Assembly (NCBI GenBank): GCA_002426885.1
Contig: DINU01000022.1
Span: 67,217-92,318, forward strand
Origin: Patescibacteria group bacterium UBA5532
GTDB taxonomy: Bacteria > Patescibacteriota > Gracilibacteria > BD1-5 > UBA2023
Reading direction: 5' to 3'
Length of the DNA stretch: 25,102 nucleotides
Position numbers and translations under genes: made by a program. Positions 1 through 9,450 of the stretch are shown here, one piece after another (positions within the stretch are counted from its first letter, which is position 1; each line of letters opens with the position of its first letter). The notes under the pieces were generated by a model. The model did not search any database and was not told the DNA's origin. It was given only the letters and a program-made list of their open reading frames with translations.

Positions 1-431
1 AGGAGCTCTATCGGAGTCTTCGATCCTGTTCCTGAGAGAGTTCCGGTATTTGTACTTCCAGAATAGTTTCTCGCGAAAGAGCTGACAAGTGCCCCAGTAT
101 TTGTGGCACCAGTATGATTGCGTATGAAAGAGTCGAGCATCCCAGTATTTGCTGCACCGGAGCGACTTCTCATGAGAGAACTCATAAGTGTCCCGGTGTT
201 CATATTCACTTTTCCGCTTCCGAGAAGCTCGAGAAGTTGTTTGTTTTGCTCGATGAGCTGAGTGATTTGCTTCTCTCGTTTGATTTCTTTTTCACTTGGT
301 TCAACTGAGATGACTTTACTAGTAAATTCACAATATGTAGGAAGACCATTTACATACTCACAGCCATCAACAAAGATAGCAAAGGTAGGTACAGGAAGGA
401 GGACGAGAAGAAGAAGGAATAATTTCTTCAT
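1..431 (-). CDS. Secreted repeat protein, C-terminus outside window
   Basis: The frame opens at ATG (429-431) and runs off the window edge, giving the first 143 residues. Residues 1-18 form a typical signal peptide (MKK, a leucine/valine run, then PTFA), so the protein is exported. C24 and C34 could form a disulfide. Residues 44-70 are rich in E, K, Q, I and L and look like a short coiled coil. From residue 78 there are three tandem 16-17 residue units beginning NTGxL and ending SGA(A/T/S), plus the start of a fourth (NTGTL). The family is not recognised; a surface or adhesin-like role is inference. It is divergent from the next gene, and the region between holds plausible promoters for both. 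Confidence 0.75.
   Translation of the reverse strand, partial: MKKLFLLLLVLLPVPTFAIFVDGCEYVNGLPTYCEFTSKVISVEPSEKEIKREKQITQLIEQNKQLLELLGSGKVNMNTGTLMSSLMRSRSGAANTGMLDSFIRNHTGATNTGALVSSFARNYSGSTNTGTLSGTGSKTPIEL
36..200 (-). repeat. Tandem peptide-coding repeat, about 48-51 bp units
   Basis: Within the partial secreted protein, residues 78-132 consist of units with the pattern NTG-x-L-x-S-(S)-(F/L)-x-R-N-x-(S/T)-G-(A/S)-(A/T). Three full units and the beginning of a fourth are visible. The DNA copies have diverged while the peptide pattern is kept, which suggests selection on the protein rather than recent slippage. Confidence 0.7.
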
Positions 432-453
432 AGAGAAAAATTAGGGTAAGAAA

Positions 454-480
454 ATACTATTCAGAAATCGAGAAAGTCAA
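454..480 (-). promoter_or_regulatory. Possible promoter of the secreted repeat protein
   Basis: On the minus strand TTGACT (475-480) is followed after 15 bases by TAGTAT (454-459), about 23 bases before the ATG at 431. The spacing is short for a sigma-70 promoter, so this is tentative. Confidence 0.4.
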
Positions 481-533
481 AGAGAAATACGATCGCTCGC
501 AGGGGCTCTTTACTCTTCTTTCTCTTGTTTCTC

Positions 534-561
534 TTGCATTTGTCGCAGGAATCATGATAAT
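534..561 (+). promoter_or_regulatory. Candidate promoter of the nucleotidyltransferase/NDPK-like gene
   Basis: TTGCAT (534-539) and GATAAT (556-561) are separated by 16 bases and lie 29 bases before the ATG at 591. The position supports that ATG over the internal ATG at 651. No Shine-Dalgarno sequence follows. Confidence 0.45.
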
Positions 562-590
562 CACGACCGAATATTTGTTTTCCTATACGC

Positions 591-1574
591 ATGCACTATA
601 CACCTCGCAATAACGACTCCTTTGTGGAGCTTCTCGATTTTTACACGGTACTTATGGAGCGACTGGAATGATCTGGAATAGAGCCGATCCTGTATGGATC
701 TCTGTCATATATGTACTTCACGGGGGATGATGACATCACTATCAGTGATATTGATCTGATTGCGCCGGAGGCGACATTTTCTCATATTATAGAGCGCATG
801 CGCGATGCGGAAAATGTAACATGCGAACTCACGGAACATAATTCTCTGAGAGTCTTCAGAAATGGAGCGAAGCTCTCGATCCACTCTCAGGAGAAGGCAC
901 GCACTCTCTGTGACCTCACATCGCATGTCGTGAAAATCCATATAAATGGAGTGGACTTTCTGAGCCTTGATCGTGATGCACTCATACTTTTTTATAAGTT
1001 CTCGATCGAGAGTGCAAAAGAGGTAAAAGTCTGATATCAGGAGAAATTTCAGAAATTGCTCGAGGCGAAATACGGAAAAAATCATACTTTCTTCATGCTG
1101 AAACCGAGCACTCTTGAGCGGAAAGATGCTCTCTGAGAACCGATATATCTCGCGATCATTCAGTCGATTCTTCAGGCTGGATTTACCATCATCTCCCAGA
1201 AAAAAATCCATCTCTCGAGCGAGGATGTCGAGTACATCTATCAGGATGAATATGAGTATCTTATCCCCATTCTCTGAGAAGAGAATGTAAAGAGGGCAAT
1301 GGAAGTGAACAAGAAGCTCTACTCGGATAAGACGGTTCTCTTTCTCGTGGCAGAAAAAGAAAATGCCGTCGAAGATGCTGATCGTCTCAAGTGAGACTCG
1401 TATTGGCCTCGGAAATGCGATCCTGATTCACTTCGGTATATATTCCGAGATACGCGATTCGATGATCTCGAGATGCCGGCGTGAACCATCGTCGATGTTC
1501 CATGTGATAATCTCATTCACTGTCCTGGGACACTTCCCGAATTCTATAAAATAGCAGGGAAATGGCTTGTGTAA
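591..1574 (+). CDS. Nucleotidyltransferase domain fused to an NDP-kinase-like domain
   Basis: This is a 327-residue protein containing six UGA-glycine codons, ending at TAA. The N-terminal part has the MNT-type nucleotidyltransferase signature: G36-S37 in YGSLS, then the acidic pair D53-x-D55 in ISDIDL. From about residue 165 it resembles nucleoside diphosphate kinase: LKPS with K171 where kinases have LKPD, the NAVEDADRLKG segment, then PAGTI, and NLIHCPGT where the family has N-V-I-H-G-S-D-S. H310 matches the phosphorylated active-site histidine. The basic GTIRGDF segment is altered to GTIVDVP and GSDS to CPGT, so activity may differ from ordinary NDP kinase. The fold assignments rest on motifs; the reaction is unknown. 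The start at 591 fits an upstream promoter; ATG 651 is an alternative. Confidence 0.75.
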
Positions 1575-1689
1575 ATATGAGACTTTCAGCTGGCGTCTGT
1601 GAGACGTGTTCGATGGGGTGACTTTTCCACACAAAAAGTATATCTATTCTCTCACACGGAGAAAACAAGCAGAAAAAGTAAACAGTTTT

Positions 1690-1718
1690 TTGACTTTTTG
1701 TTCGGAACATGGTACGAT
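1690..1718 (+). promoter_or_regulatory. Promoter of pilin gene
   Basis: TTGACT (1690-1695) and TACGAT (1713-1718) are exactly 17 bases apart, 26 bases upstream of the pilin ATG. The predicted leader is about 20 bases with no Shine-Dalgarno sequence. Confidence 0.7.
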
Positions 1719-1744
1719 GACTGTGTTATTTCTAATGCTTTCAT

Positions 1745-2098
1745 ATGAACGCACTTCAAAAAGCAGGTTTCGTCGCACTTGGTGCTGTCTCTGTTTTTCA
1801 TCAGACTTTCGCAGCGATCGACTTCTGAACATCAAAAGCGCAAGATCTCTCCGGAGGAGACGTGCAGGATCCAGAGCAGACCGTTATCGGACTGATCCTT
1901 CTCGCACTGAGCTTCGTCACGCTGGTGGCGGTGATCTATGTGATCTATGCTGGTTTCCAGGTATTGGTCGGAGGATCCGACGACAAAGCGATCGGAAAAG
2001 CAAAAAGTACTATCATCAATGTCGTCCTCGGTATTATCATCATGTGGCTCGCATACGCGATCGTGACATGGCTTATTACTGCCTTGGGTAATGCATAA
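1745..2098 (+). CDS. T4SS-type (VirB2/TrbC-like) pilin
   Basis: This is a 117-residue protein with one UGA-glycine (residue 28). Residues 1-24 form a signal peptide ending TFAA. Two hydrophobic helices follow, at about 47-73 and 89-114, separated by a short polar loop with GGSDDKAIGKAK. This layout (signal, helix, small charged loop, helix, about 115 residues) is that of the T4SS pilin families common in Candidate Phyla Radiation genomes, including the loop glycines and lysines. It is likely inserted in the membrane and assembled into a surface filament or secretion channel; no other T4SS gene is in the window, so its machinery is not identified. It is a single-gene unit with a strong promoter and terminator, as expected for an abundant protein. 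Confidence 0.8.
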
Positions 2099-2117
2099 AA
2101 AGATTCTATATTTCAGA

Positions 2118-2142
2118 AACTCCGAGCAATCGGAGTTTTTTT
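2118..2142 (+). terminator. Intrinsic terminator after pilin gene
   Basis: The stem ACTCCGA (2119-2125) pairs with TCGGAGT (2130-2136) across the loop GCAA, extended by A:T pairs and followed by a run of T. Confidence 0.85.
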
Positions 2143-2178
2143 GTGTGATAGTATTGTATTTTCTCGATTGTCTGCGAG

Positions 2179-2205
2179 TTGCCTTTTTTCATTTTTCTTT
2201 ATAAT
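2179..2205 (+). promoter_or_regulatory. Promoter of korAB
   Basis: A consensus -10 TATAAT (2200-2205) lies 24 bases before the korA ATG. The best -35 is TTGCCT (2179-2184) at a short 15-base spacing. The leader is T-rich with no Shine-Dalgarno sequence. Confidence 0.6.
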
Positions 2206-2228
2206 ACGGTAACCTTTTGCTTTTTTAT

Positions 2229-3896
2229 ATGCACCTTTCTATTAAGATCGCCTGACCTGCAGGACTCGGATTTAATTCTCTCGGAGTCATGATCGGAGAT
2301 ATTTTTTCTCATCTTGGATATGCAGTGATCGGCGATCCTGAGTATTCTTCTCGGATAAAAGGCGGTATAAATTCATTTAACATTTTTATCAGTGACTCCG
2401 ATTATACTCTCTCGAAGAGTTATGATATTCTCATGACATTCGATGCTCCGAATGCGCAAGCGTATCATTCACTTCTTAACTCATCTGGACTGATAATCGC
2501 GAATGAGCGACTGCGAGCGAAGATCGACACACTTCCGCATGTGAAGCAGTTCGTCGCACACGAAGATAAGTTCGATAATATTTATTTTCTCGGACTGCTT
2601 GGACATATTCTTCATATCGATCAGCAGATTATCGATGACGAGATCGAGTCTTTTTTCTCAGAAAAACCTCAGATCATCGAGTCGAGCGAGGCGATTATCC
2701 GTGATATGTATCAGTCCGAGATCGATCCAGCGGTGCGTGCACTCTTTCAGAATACGCAGATTGCATCGGTAGGTGCGCCACGAGGATTTAAGCATGGAAA
2801 TGCTTTTATCGCGGATGGAGCAGTTCTCTGAGGACTCTCTTTTTACTCGGCATATCCGATGACACCGGCATCGTCGCTCCTGGTCGACTGCGGAAAATAT
2901 TCATCCGTGACAGTACTTCAGCCAGAAGATGAGATCGCTGTCGCAAATTCTGTCCTCGGAGCCCACTTCGCTGGTGCGCGTGCGATGTGTGGGACGAGTG
3001 GGTGAGGATTTGCACTGATGAGCGAAGCCCTTTCTTTCGCGGATCAGGCTGAGATCGGAGGTGTATTTATTCTCTCATCTCGCGCCGGTCCCTCCACTGG
3101 GACACCGACATTTCACGAATTTGCTGATATCGATTTCGCTCTGAATCCGACGTTCTGAGGGATTCAGCAGATCGTGATGGCACCTGCTGATCCGTCTGAT
3201 GCTTTTACCCTGATTCAGCATGCTCTGAATCACGCCGATCAGTTTCAGATTCCGGTCATTTTCCTCGTCGATAAGCAGTTCTCTGAGTCGTATATTTCCT
3301 ATGCAGATGACTTTCCTCTCGTGCCTGTGAATCGTGGAAAGCTGATCACAGAGGATCTGAGAGAAGATACGTTCGCGCGATATACGCTTACGGATGATCA
3401 TATCAGCCCGAGGACGATCCCATGAGTGAAAAATGGCGACTTCATCGCGACGAGCTACGAGCATGATACATATGGTGCGACGAGTGAAGATCCACATCTG
3501 AAGATGGAGATGACAAAAAAACGATTTCATAAGACGGAATCGCTTTTCGATACTGTTCGTGGGTATGAGATCCTTCACCCAGAGGCGAAGAAAATGCTCG
3601 TGACAGTCGGGATGACGAGCATGGTCGCGCGAGAATTTATCATGAAAAATCCTGAGTATGGACTGATACTCCTAAAATATCTGAAACCATTCGATGTACG
3701 GATTCGCGATGAGATACAGCATGTCGAAGAGTTTACCGTCCTCGAGATGAACTATGGCGGACAGCTTTCGGAGCTGTTTCGTAGGGAAGTGGGTCATGAT
3801 TTTTTCGCACAGAGAAAGCTCTTCACATATGGAAAATACGACCTTTTTCCATTCACGCGCGAGAGCTTCGACACGATACACGAAGAAAGAAAATAA
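2229..3896 (+). CDS. korA: 2-oxoacid:ferredoxin oxidoreductase, fused gamma-alpha subunit
   Basis: This is a 555-residue subunit of a 2-oxoacid:ferredoxin oxidoreductase, which oxidatively decarboxylates a 2-oxoacid to acyl-CoA with reduction of ferredoxin. The N-terminal gamma domain starts KIAGPAGLGFNSLGV, with EYSSRIKGGIN further on. The alpha domain begins near residue 195 with ADGAVLGGLSFYSAYPMTP, the counterpart of the conserved YPITPSS motif, followed by QPEDEIAVANSVLGAHFAGA and GTSGGGFALMSE. Five UGA codons fall on glycines, including positions in AGPAG, GAVLGG and TSGGG. The ATG at 2229 is chosen because it opens the gamma domain directly. korB follows after 27 bases. Substrate (2-oxoglutarate, pyruvate or another 2-oxoacid) cannot be decided from sequence; the gene symbol follows the fused architecture. 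Confidence 0.9.
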
Positions 3897-3923
3897 TTTT
3901 ATTTACTTCATTATTTCAGACGT

Positions 3924-4526
3924 ATGCGTCACAAAATGAACGAAATCCAGTGGTGTCCCGGATGTGGAGATTTTCTGATCCTGATGGCGGTAAAAAATGC
4001 CTTCAAGAATCTCGGCATCGAGTCGAAAGATCGCGTCGTCGTCACTGGGATCGGATGCTCAGGAAAATTATCGCAGTATATCGATGGATATGCGGCGGAG
4101 ACACTTCATGGACGATCGATTCCTTTTGCGACGGGGGTGAAGCTCGCGAATCCTCGACTGACGGTCGTTGCGATTGGATGAGATGGAGATGGATACGGGA
4201 TTGGGCTCGGGCATTTTCTCCATGCGTGTCGGCGAGATATCGATATCGTCTATATCGTCTGTGATAATGAAAATTATGGACTCACGACGGGTCAGGCAAG
4301 TCCGACGACTCCTGTCGGTGCGAAGACGAAGACGACTCCGAAGGGATGTCAGATTTCTCCATTTGATCCGATCGCTCTCGCGAAAAGTGCGGGTGCGACG
4401 TTCTCCGAGCGAGCAGAAAGTAAAGACTTTAAGTGACTCACTGCGAAGATAGAAGAAGCGATTCAGCATCCAGGCTTCGCACATATCGATGTTCTGCAAG
4501 ATTGTCCGAGTTTTAAGCGTTGGTAA
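3924..4526 (+). CDS. korB: 2-oxoacid:ferredoxin oxidoreductase beta subunit (short)
   Basis: This is a 200-residue thiamine-diphosphate-binding beta subunit, partner of the upstream KorA. It shows WCPGCGD at 10-16, GIGCSGKLSQY at 42-52, a diphosphate/Mg motif GGDGDGYGIGLGHFLHACRR whose second glycine is a UGA codon, and NYGLTTGQASPTTPVGAKTK. The four cysteines C11, C14, C45 and C194 correspond to the [4Fe-4S] ligands of the family. Unusually, the protein stops six residues after C194 (CPSFKRW); related beta subunits usually continue for many tens of residues. The sequence after the TAA is a terminator with no continuing frame, so a simple frameshift is not the explanation. ATG 3936 is an alternative start. 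Confidence 0.9.
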
Positions 4527-4553
4527 GTGCTCCATCGAGCAATCTTCTTCGAA

Positions 4554-4580
4554 AAATTACGAATGTTCGTAATTTTTTTT
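4554..4580 (+). terminator. Intrinsic terminator of korAB
   Basis: AAATTACGAA (4554-4563) pairs with TTCGTAATTT (4566-4575) around TG, followed by T residues. The remaining stretch to 4780 shows no convincing gene. Confidence 0.85.
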
Positions 4581-4780
4581 GGTATTTTCACTTGAATAGC
4601 ACCAATTTTGGATTTCCCTTTTTCCCCGTTCATGGGTGTGAATCGGGATGACAAGCGTATGGTTTATTTTTCAGATGGTGCATTTCTTTTTTACTTGCCA
4701 CACCTCGACTTACGTCACTATTTATACACACCATTTTCGAGTTGTCTTCCTTTTTTTCGTGCCTTTACGCGTGCTTCTTA

Positions 4781-4786
4781 TATAAT
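4781..4786 (+). promoter_or_regulatory. -10 element of the Kazal/SLH/META gene
   Basis: A perfect TATAAT lies 34 bases before the ATG at 4820. No good -35 is seen at normal spacing. Confidence 0.5.
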
Positions 4787-4819
4787 GGCGAGGCTTTTTT
4801 ATCCTTTATCATTCTTTTT

Positions 4820-6334
4820 ATGAGAAAAGTATTCTTATTTCTTTCTGCAGTCTTTCTGCTTTCTTTCACACAGATCCATGCAGAAGAGACTGTCTGCACG
4901 ATGCAGTATGATCCCGTCTGTGGGACAGATGTCGATGGCGTACGCCAGACATTCGGAAATAGCTGTGTGGCGGGCGCGAGCAATGCGACTGACATCGTAG
5001 CAGGCGAGTGTGACACACCTATGATCGGTGGTGAGACAGATCCACATGGATGTCTCGCAGGAGCAGGATATATCTGGGACGAGACTCTACTTGCGTGTGT
5101 CCGTCCGTGGGAGTCAGAATATCTCGTCTCATGGGCACATGAGCTCGGACTGACACAGTATGATACGCCTGATACATTCGGATTTGATCGGGATATTTCT
5201 CGACAGGAGGCATCTGCGATGTTGGCGCGTTTTGTCCTGCCAGTCCGGGGTGTCGCACCAGTGTGTCCTGTCACATATAAGGATCTCGATCAGATCGATC
5301 CTTCACTCGTCGAGAGTGTCGATGCAGCATGTGGATACGATATTATGGTCGGGATGGATGGGTATTTTTCCCCACGACGATTCCTGTCTGAGTCAGAGAT
5401 CCTCGCGCTTATCGTCCGTACAGTCGATGGAAAAAAACAAGATGAAAATGTAACACCATGGTATACGAATTATACGATTCGAGCTGCAGAACTCGGTATC
5501 GTCTCGATGGTCGATGAAAATACGATGAATGATCCCGTCACACGCGGAGACTTTATCCAGTGGCTGAATATGGCATCTCGATCGATGACCTCGACCCCTT
5601 CGTATGATACAGATCTGCTCGGTGAGTGGCAACTTCTCTCACTGAATGGAAAATCGGTAACTGATATGCTTTCTGGGACGACGACATCCCCAATCGTTCT
5701 GACATTTAACTCGGGTACACTTTCTACACGGATATGTAATAATACAGCTGGGGCATATACGACTTCTGACGGAGGTATCTCTGCACCAGTACTCATGTCC
5801 ACACTGATGGCATGTATGGATGCGCGAAGTACGATCGAGCAGGCATTTACTCCAGATGGTGCGACGTATACGATCAAGTCCGTTCGAGATGTCGATGGAA
5901 CTGGTAGTGAGCTGATTACACTCTTCACGATGACGACGAGCTCTGGAGATGTTTTCGTGTATAAAGCTCTTCCAGAGCCACCTGCGAATGCTCTCATAGG
6001 GACATGGAAATTCTTCTCATACGCTACGGATGATACGATGATCGGTGCAGAAAACTATCCTGATATTCGCCTGACATTCACAGATGATCGTGTCTCGACG
6101 AAGTTCTGTAATAGCGTGTCATGATCCTATTCGCTCTCTGATATGGAAGATACATTTGTCGATACGACACTTGCATCGACCAGGATGATGTGTAATGATT
6201 CCTATCTTATGAATATGGAGTCAGACTTCCAGCTCGATGAAGCAGTATTCGATCTCGTAGAGACGACTGATCTTGCTGAGATGCTTCGGATCGAGACAGC
6301 GAGTGGAGCAACATTTAGTTTTACTCGAGAATAG
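4820..6334 (+). CDS. Secreted Kazal / SLH-like / double META domain protein
   Basis: This is a 504-residue exported protein with one UGA-glycine near the C-terminus. Residues 1-21 are a signal peptide ending IHA. Residues 26-63 match a Kazal-type protease-inhibitor domain (CTMQYDPVCGTD, later SCVAG and GEC). A short linker follows with GCLAGAGYIWDETLLACVRP. Residues about 97-255 carry S-layer-homology-like units (SRQEASAMLARF; YDIMVGMDGYFSPRRFLSE; RAAELGIV with TRGDFIQWLN). Two META/HslJ-like domains follow: WQLLSLNGKSV near residue 270 and GTWKFFSYA near 392, each with a CN-type motif (RICNNTAG, KFCNSVSG) and a later MAC/MMC. It probably acts on the cell surface. Whether the Kazal unit inhibits a host or bacterial protease is inference. 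The start at 4820 is preferred over ATG 4742 because it places the signal peptide at the N-terminus and lies after the TATAAT. Confidence 0.85.
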
Positions 6335-6351
6335 ATATATTTCTGACTTAA

Positions 6352-6376
6352 AAAACTCTCCGATGAGGAGAGTTTT
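6352..6376. terminator. Shared bidirectional terminator
   Basis: AACTCTCC (6354-6361) pairs with GGAGAGTT (6367-6374). It is followed by T on the plus strand and flanked by A on the left, so it can end both the META gene and the leftward mfd operon. Confidence 0.85.
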
Positions 6377-6418
6377 TTCTTGATGGGAACCATAGCATCA
6401 TAGAGCGGTTTATCCACT

Positions 6419-9400
6419 TTATTTCTCCGAGAGGAGTCGAGCGAGAAAATCTCTCCCATTTTTCCACCATTTTTTCTCGACTCGAATCTTGATCGGAGAG
6501 ACGAGGATCATATGACTTTCCCGATCGAATCGCTCGAGAAAAGTCCGAATCTTCTCGACAGGCGTCCCTGCGATAAAGTCGAAGATATAATTTTCCCCGA
6601 TTTGTACGAGACGAAGGAGTCCATACTCTTTCAGGATAATACGCGCACGCAGAAGTAGAAAAAGATTCTCGAGTCACTCGTCATGTTTTTCTCCGAGAAA
6701 TGTCTCTTCCACCGCTTCGAGATCATGCAGAGAGTCGATCGATTCGATATCTCGATAAAACGAAAGTTTCTCGATATCGGACTCAAACACCTCTGATGGC
6801 ACCGTCGCTGAGATATCGAGCTCGATTTTCGTCATATTTTCGAGCGGTTTTTTCCCTGATCGGAGCTCCTCGATCTTCTCATCGAGAAGCTGAAAATAGA
6901 GAGAAATCCCGACTTCTTTACTTTTTCCTGCCTGGCGAAAGCCGAGAACATCTCCGACTCATCGGATCTCCATATCACGCATCGCGATCTCGAAACCCGC
7001 CCCAAGATGCGAATTATTTACGAGCGTCATCATGCGTTCGCGCCCTTCGCGTGTGACATGATTCTCGCGATAGAGCAGATAACAGATTCATTCCTGATCT
7101 TTTCGTCCGATACGCCCACGAAGCTGATGAAGCTCAGCAAGTCAGAAGTTCTCAGGATCTGTGATGAGGATCGTGTTCGCACTGAGAAAATTCACGCCAT
7201 TTTCGATGATCGTCGTCGAGATGAGGATATCATATTCTCTCCGCTTAAATGCATGGATTCGGGTATCGATCTCATCTCCTGAGAGTTTTCCATGCGTTAC
7301 GATAATGCGCGGAGTTTTTTTCCCATCGTCGAAAATCGCTTCTATCTCACGTTTCAGTGGATCGATCGAGAGAATCCGATTATGCAGAATAAGGATCTGT
7401 CCTCCGCGCGAGAGCTCGTACTCGATCGCCGACTTTACCACTCCTGCATTCCAGGCATGGACGATCGTGCGTATCGATTTTCTCATATAGGGCGCAGTCG
7501 TCAGGAGAGAAATGGTTTTCAGTCCAGAAAGTGCGAGATTCAGACTTCGTGGGATCGGAGTCGCAGAGAGCATCAGGACATCGAGATGCGACTTCATCTT
7601 CTTAAACCGCTCTTTATGAGCGACTCAAAATCGATGCTCCTCATCGATGATCAGGAGTCCAAGCTTCCGAAATCGGATATCATCACTGAGGAGGCGATGC
7701 GTCCCGATCAGAATATCGATTTTTCCATTTTTTACCTTCTCGAGGATGGCTCGCTCTTCTTCTCACTTCTGCATACGTGTCAGGACAGCGACTCGCACAC
7801 CGAACGCGGACATCCGATCTACGAATGTCTCATAGTGCTCTTCTGCGAGGACGAGAAGTGGGGAAATGACCGCGACCTGCGCACCTGCGAGCACGGCTTT
7901 ATACGAGGCATTCATCGCGACTTCCGTCTTCCCGAATCCGACATCTCCGGCGAGAAGCCGATCCATGGGAACATTTTTTTCCATATCAGAAAAAATCTCC
8001 CCGATCGCCTGAATCTGGTCAGACGTATGCTGATACTCGAATGCATCTCTGAATTTCCTCTCTTCCTCTGGATAACTCGGAAAAGCGATCCCATCGACGA
8101 GTCTTCGGCGTGCGGAAATCTGCAGGAGTTCCTCAGCGATCATCTGGACTTCTTCATCCGTCTTTTCGAGGGTGCGTTCCCATTCTTTCCCAGCGAGCTT
8201 CGTGAGCTCGGGGATTTCTTTTCCGATGTACTTGCTGATGCGATGAAGCTCCGTCAGTGGGAGAAAAAGACGATCACTCCCAGCGTATGCGATCTCCATA
8301 TATTCGCGCTCGATCCCGCCGATATGCTTCGAGAGGAGCGACACGAACTGCCCGACACCATGATCGCGATGGACGATATAATCTCATGGCTTGATCGAGA
8401 GGAGAAGATCGAGATCCTTTGCGCGGATTTTTCGTGTCTTGTATCGCATGAAGAGCGTCGAGAAGATATCATCTCCGAGGAAAAGGATTTTTTCTTTTTT
8501 TCATGGTAAAAATCCCATCCAGCTCTTATAGCTCATGCGCGTGTGCTCGACGCGGATTTTTCCAGTTACCTGATTATCTTCGAGAAAAGCCGAAAATACT
8601 TTCTCATACCGAGTGAGTGCGAAAATCTGACTCTTTTTCTCTTCATTCAGGAGCGTCAGGAGATCTGGGAGATTTCCGATTTTTACTGGTTGTGTGCTGA
8701 TTTTCTCGGAGTTTTCTCCTGGAAAAAATGGAAACCTGAGAATCTCCTCGAAAAAAATATCTTTTTTCCCGCGATGGATAAAATCACACCCGATGAGAAT
8801 CACAGGTGTCGTGTGTAATTTCTCGAGAAAAGTCGGATTCCACTCTGTGTCGAGAACGATTTCATTGGTCGCGAGAGCGGATTTCTCTGACTCCTGCTCA
8901 TGGGTAAATATCCGGATAGCATTCTGAAATGTGCGTGTTTCTCATGCAAAAACGAGGAGTGTATCGATTTTCTCATCGAAATACTCGACCACGATTTCCT
9001 TCTCCGTCAGTGCGTCGAATATACGAATCATGTCTCATTCGCGACGATACGTTCCTGGTGCATCTTTCCCAGAGTGTGTGTATCCGTGGGCGATCAGCTG
9101 ATCGATAAGAACTTCGGGCGATGTCTCACTCGCACGATCGATGAGAAAACTCGCGTGTTTCTCGCTCTGATACCAGCTTTCTACACCCGTCAGGACTTCA
9201 CTCGGGATGAGAAAAATTCACGACGTCTGCTCGGATACAGCGAGAAGATCTCGAAATGATCGGACGAAAGCGACGGATTTCCCTGTCAGAATCGGGACAA
9301 GATGAAGCCAAAAATTTCCCTCCTTCGGGTCGTCGTATATGACATAGACCTTTTCATGATCCCGCAAAAATCCCTCTGAGATCAGGATACGAGCAGAGGG

Positions 9401-9442
9401 AGAAGGAGATTCAGAGAAAGAAGTATCGGTTTTGCTATTCAT
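6419..9442 (-). CDS. mfd: Transcription-repair coupling factor Mfd
   Basis: This is a 1007-residue DNA translocase that removes stalled RNA polymerase and recruits nucleotide excision repair. The N-terminal region is UvrB-like but reduced (IRIFDALTEKEIVVEYF), shorter than in the roughly 1150-residue E. coli protein. The RNA-polymerase interaction domain is clear: DYIVHRDHGVGQFV and GGIEREYMEIAYAGSDRLFLP at about 353-397. The motor has the Walker A GDVGFGKT (499-506), DEEH near 600-603, SATPIPRSL near 626, and QLRGRIGR at 773-780. A TRCF C-terminal domain follows and ends LLSEK at TAA. In-frame UGA codons occur throughout on glycines, such as in EEHRFG. It is the last gene of the frr operon, starting 8 bases after the 95-aa gene. 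No Shine-Dalgarno is visible. Confidence 0.93.
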
Positions 9443-9450
9443 TCGGAGTA

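Noticed and set aside
434..613. Possible small membrane protein frame (charged start, hydrophobic segment, stop at 611-613)
   Set aside because: It has no ATG, GTG or TTG start near its beginning and overlaps the start of the next gene, whose promoter lies within it.
1577..1681. 34-aa frame with a CxxC (CETC) after the NDPK-like gene
   Set aside because: Too short to support without homologs; it lies directly before the pilin promoter and has no start signal.
4608..4823. Frame of 71 aa between korB and the META gene
   Set aside because: Composition is hydrophobic and aromatic without a motif, and it overlaps the TATAAT and the true start of the META gene.
7292..8509. 405-aa plus-strand frame
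   Set aside because: It is the antisense of mfd, whose helicase motifs on the minus strand are clear.
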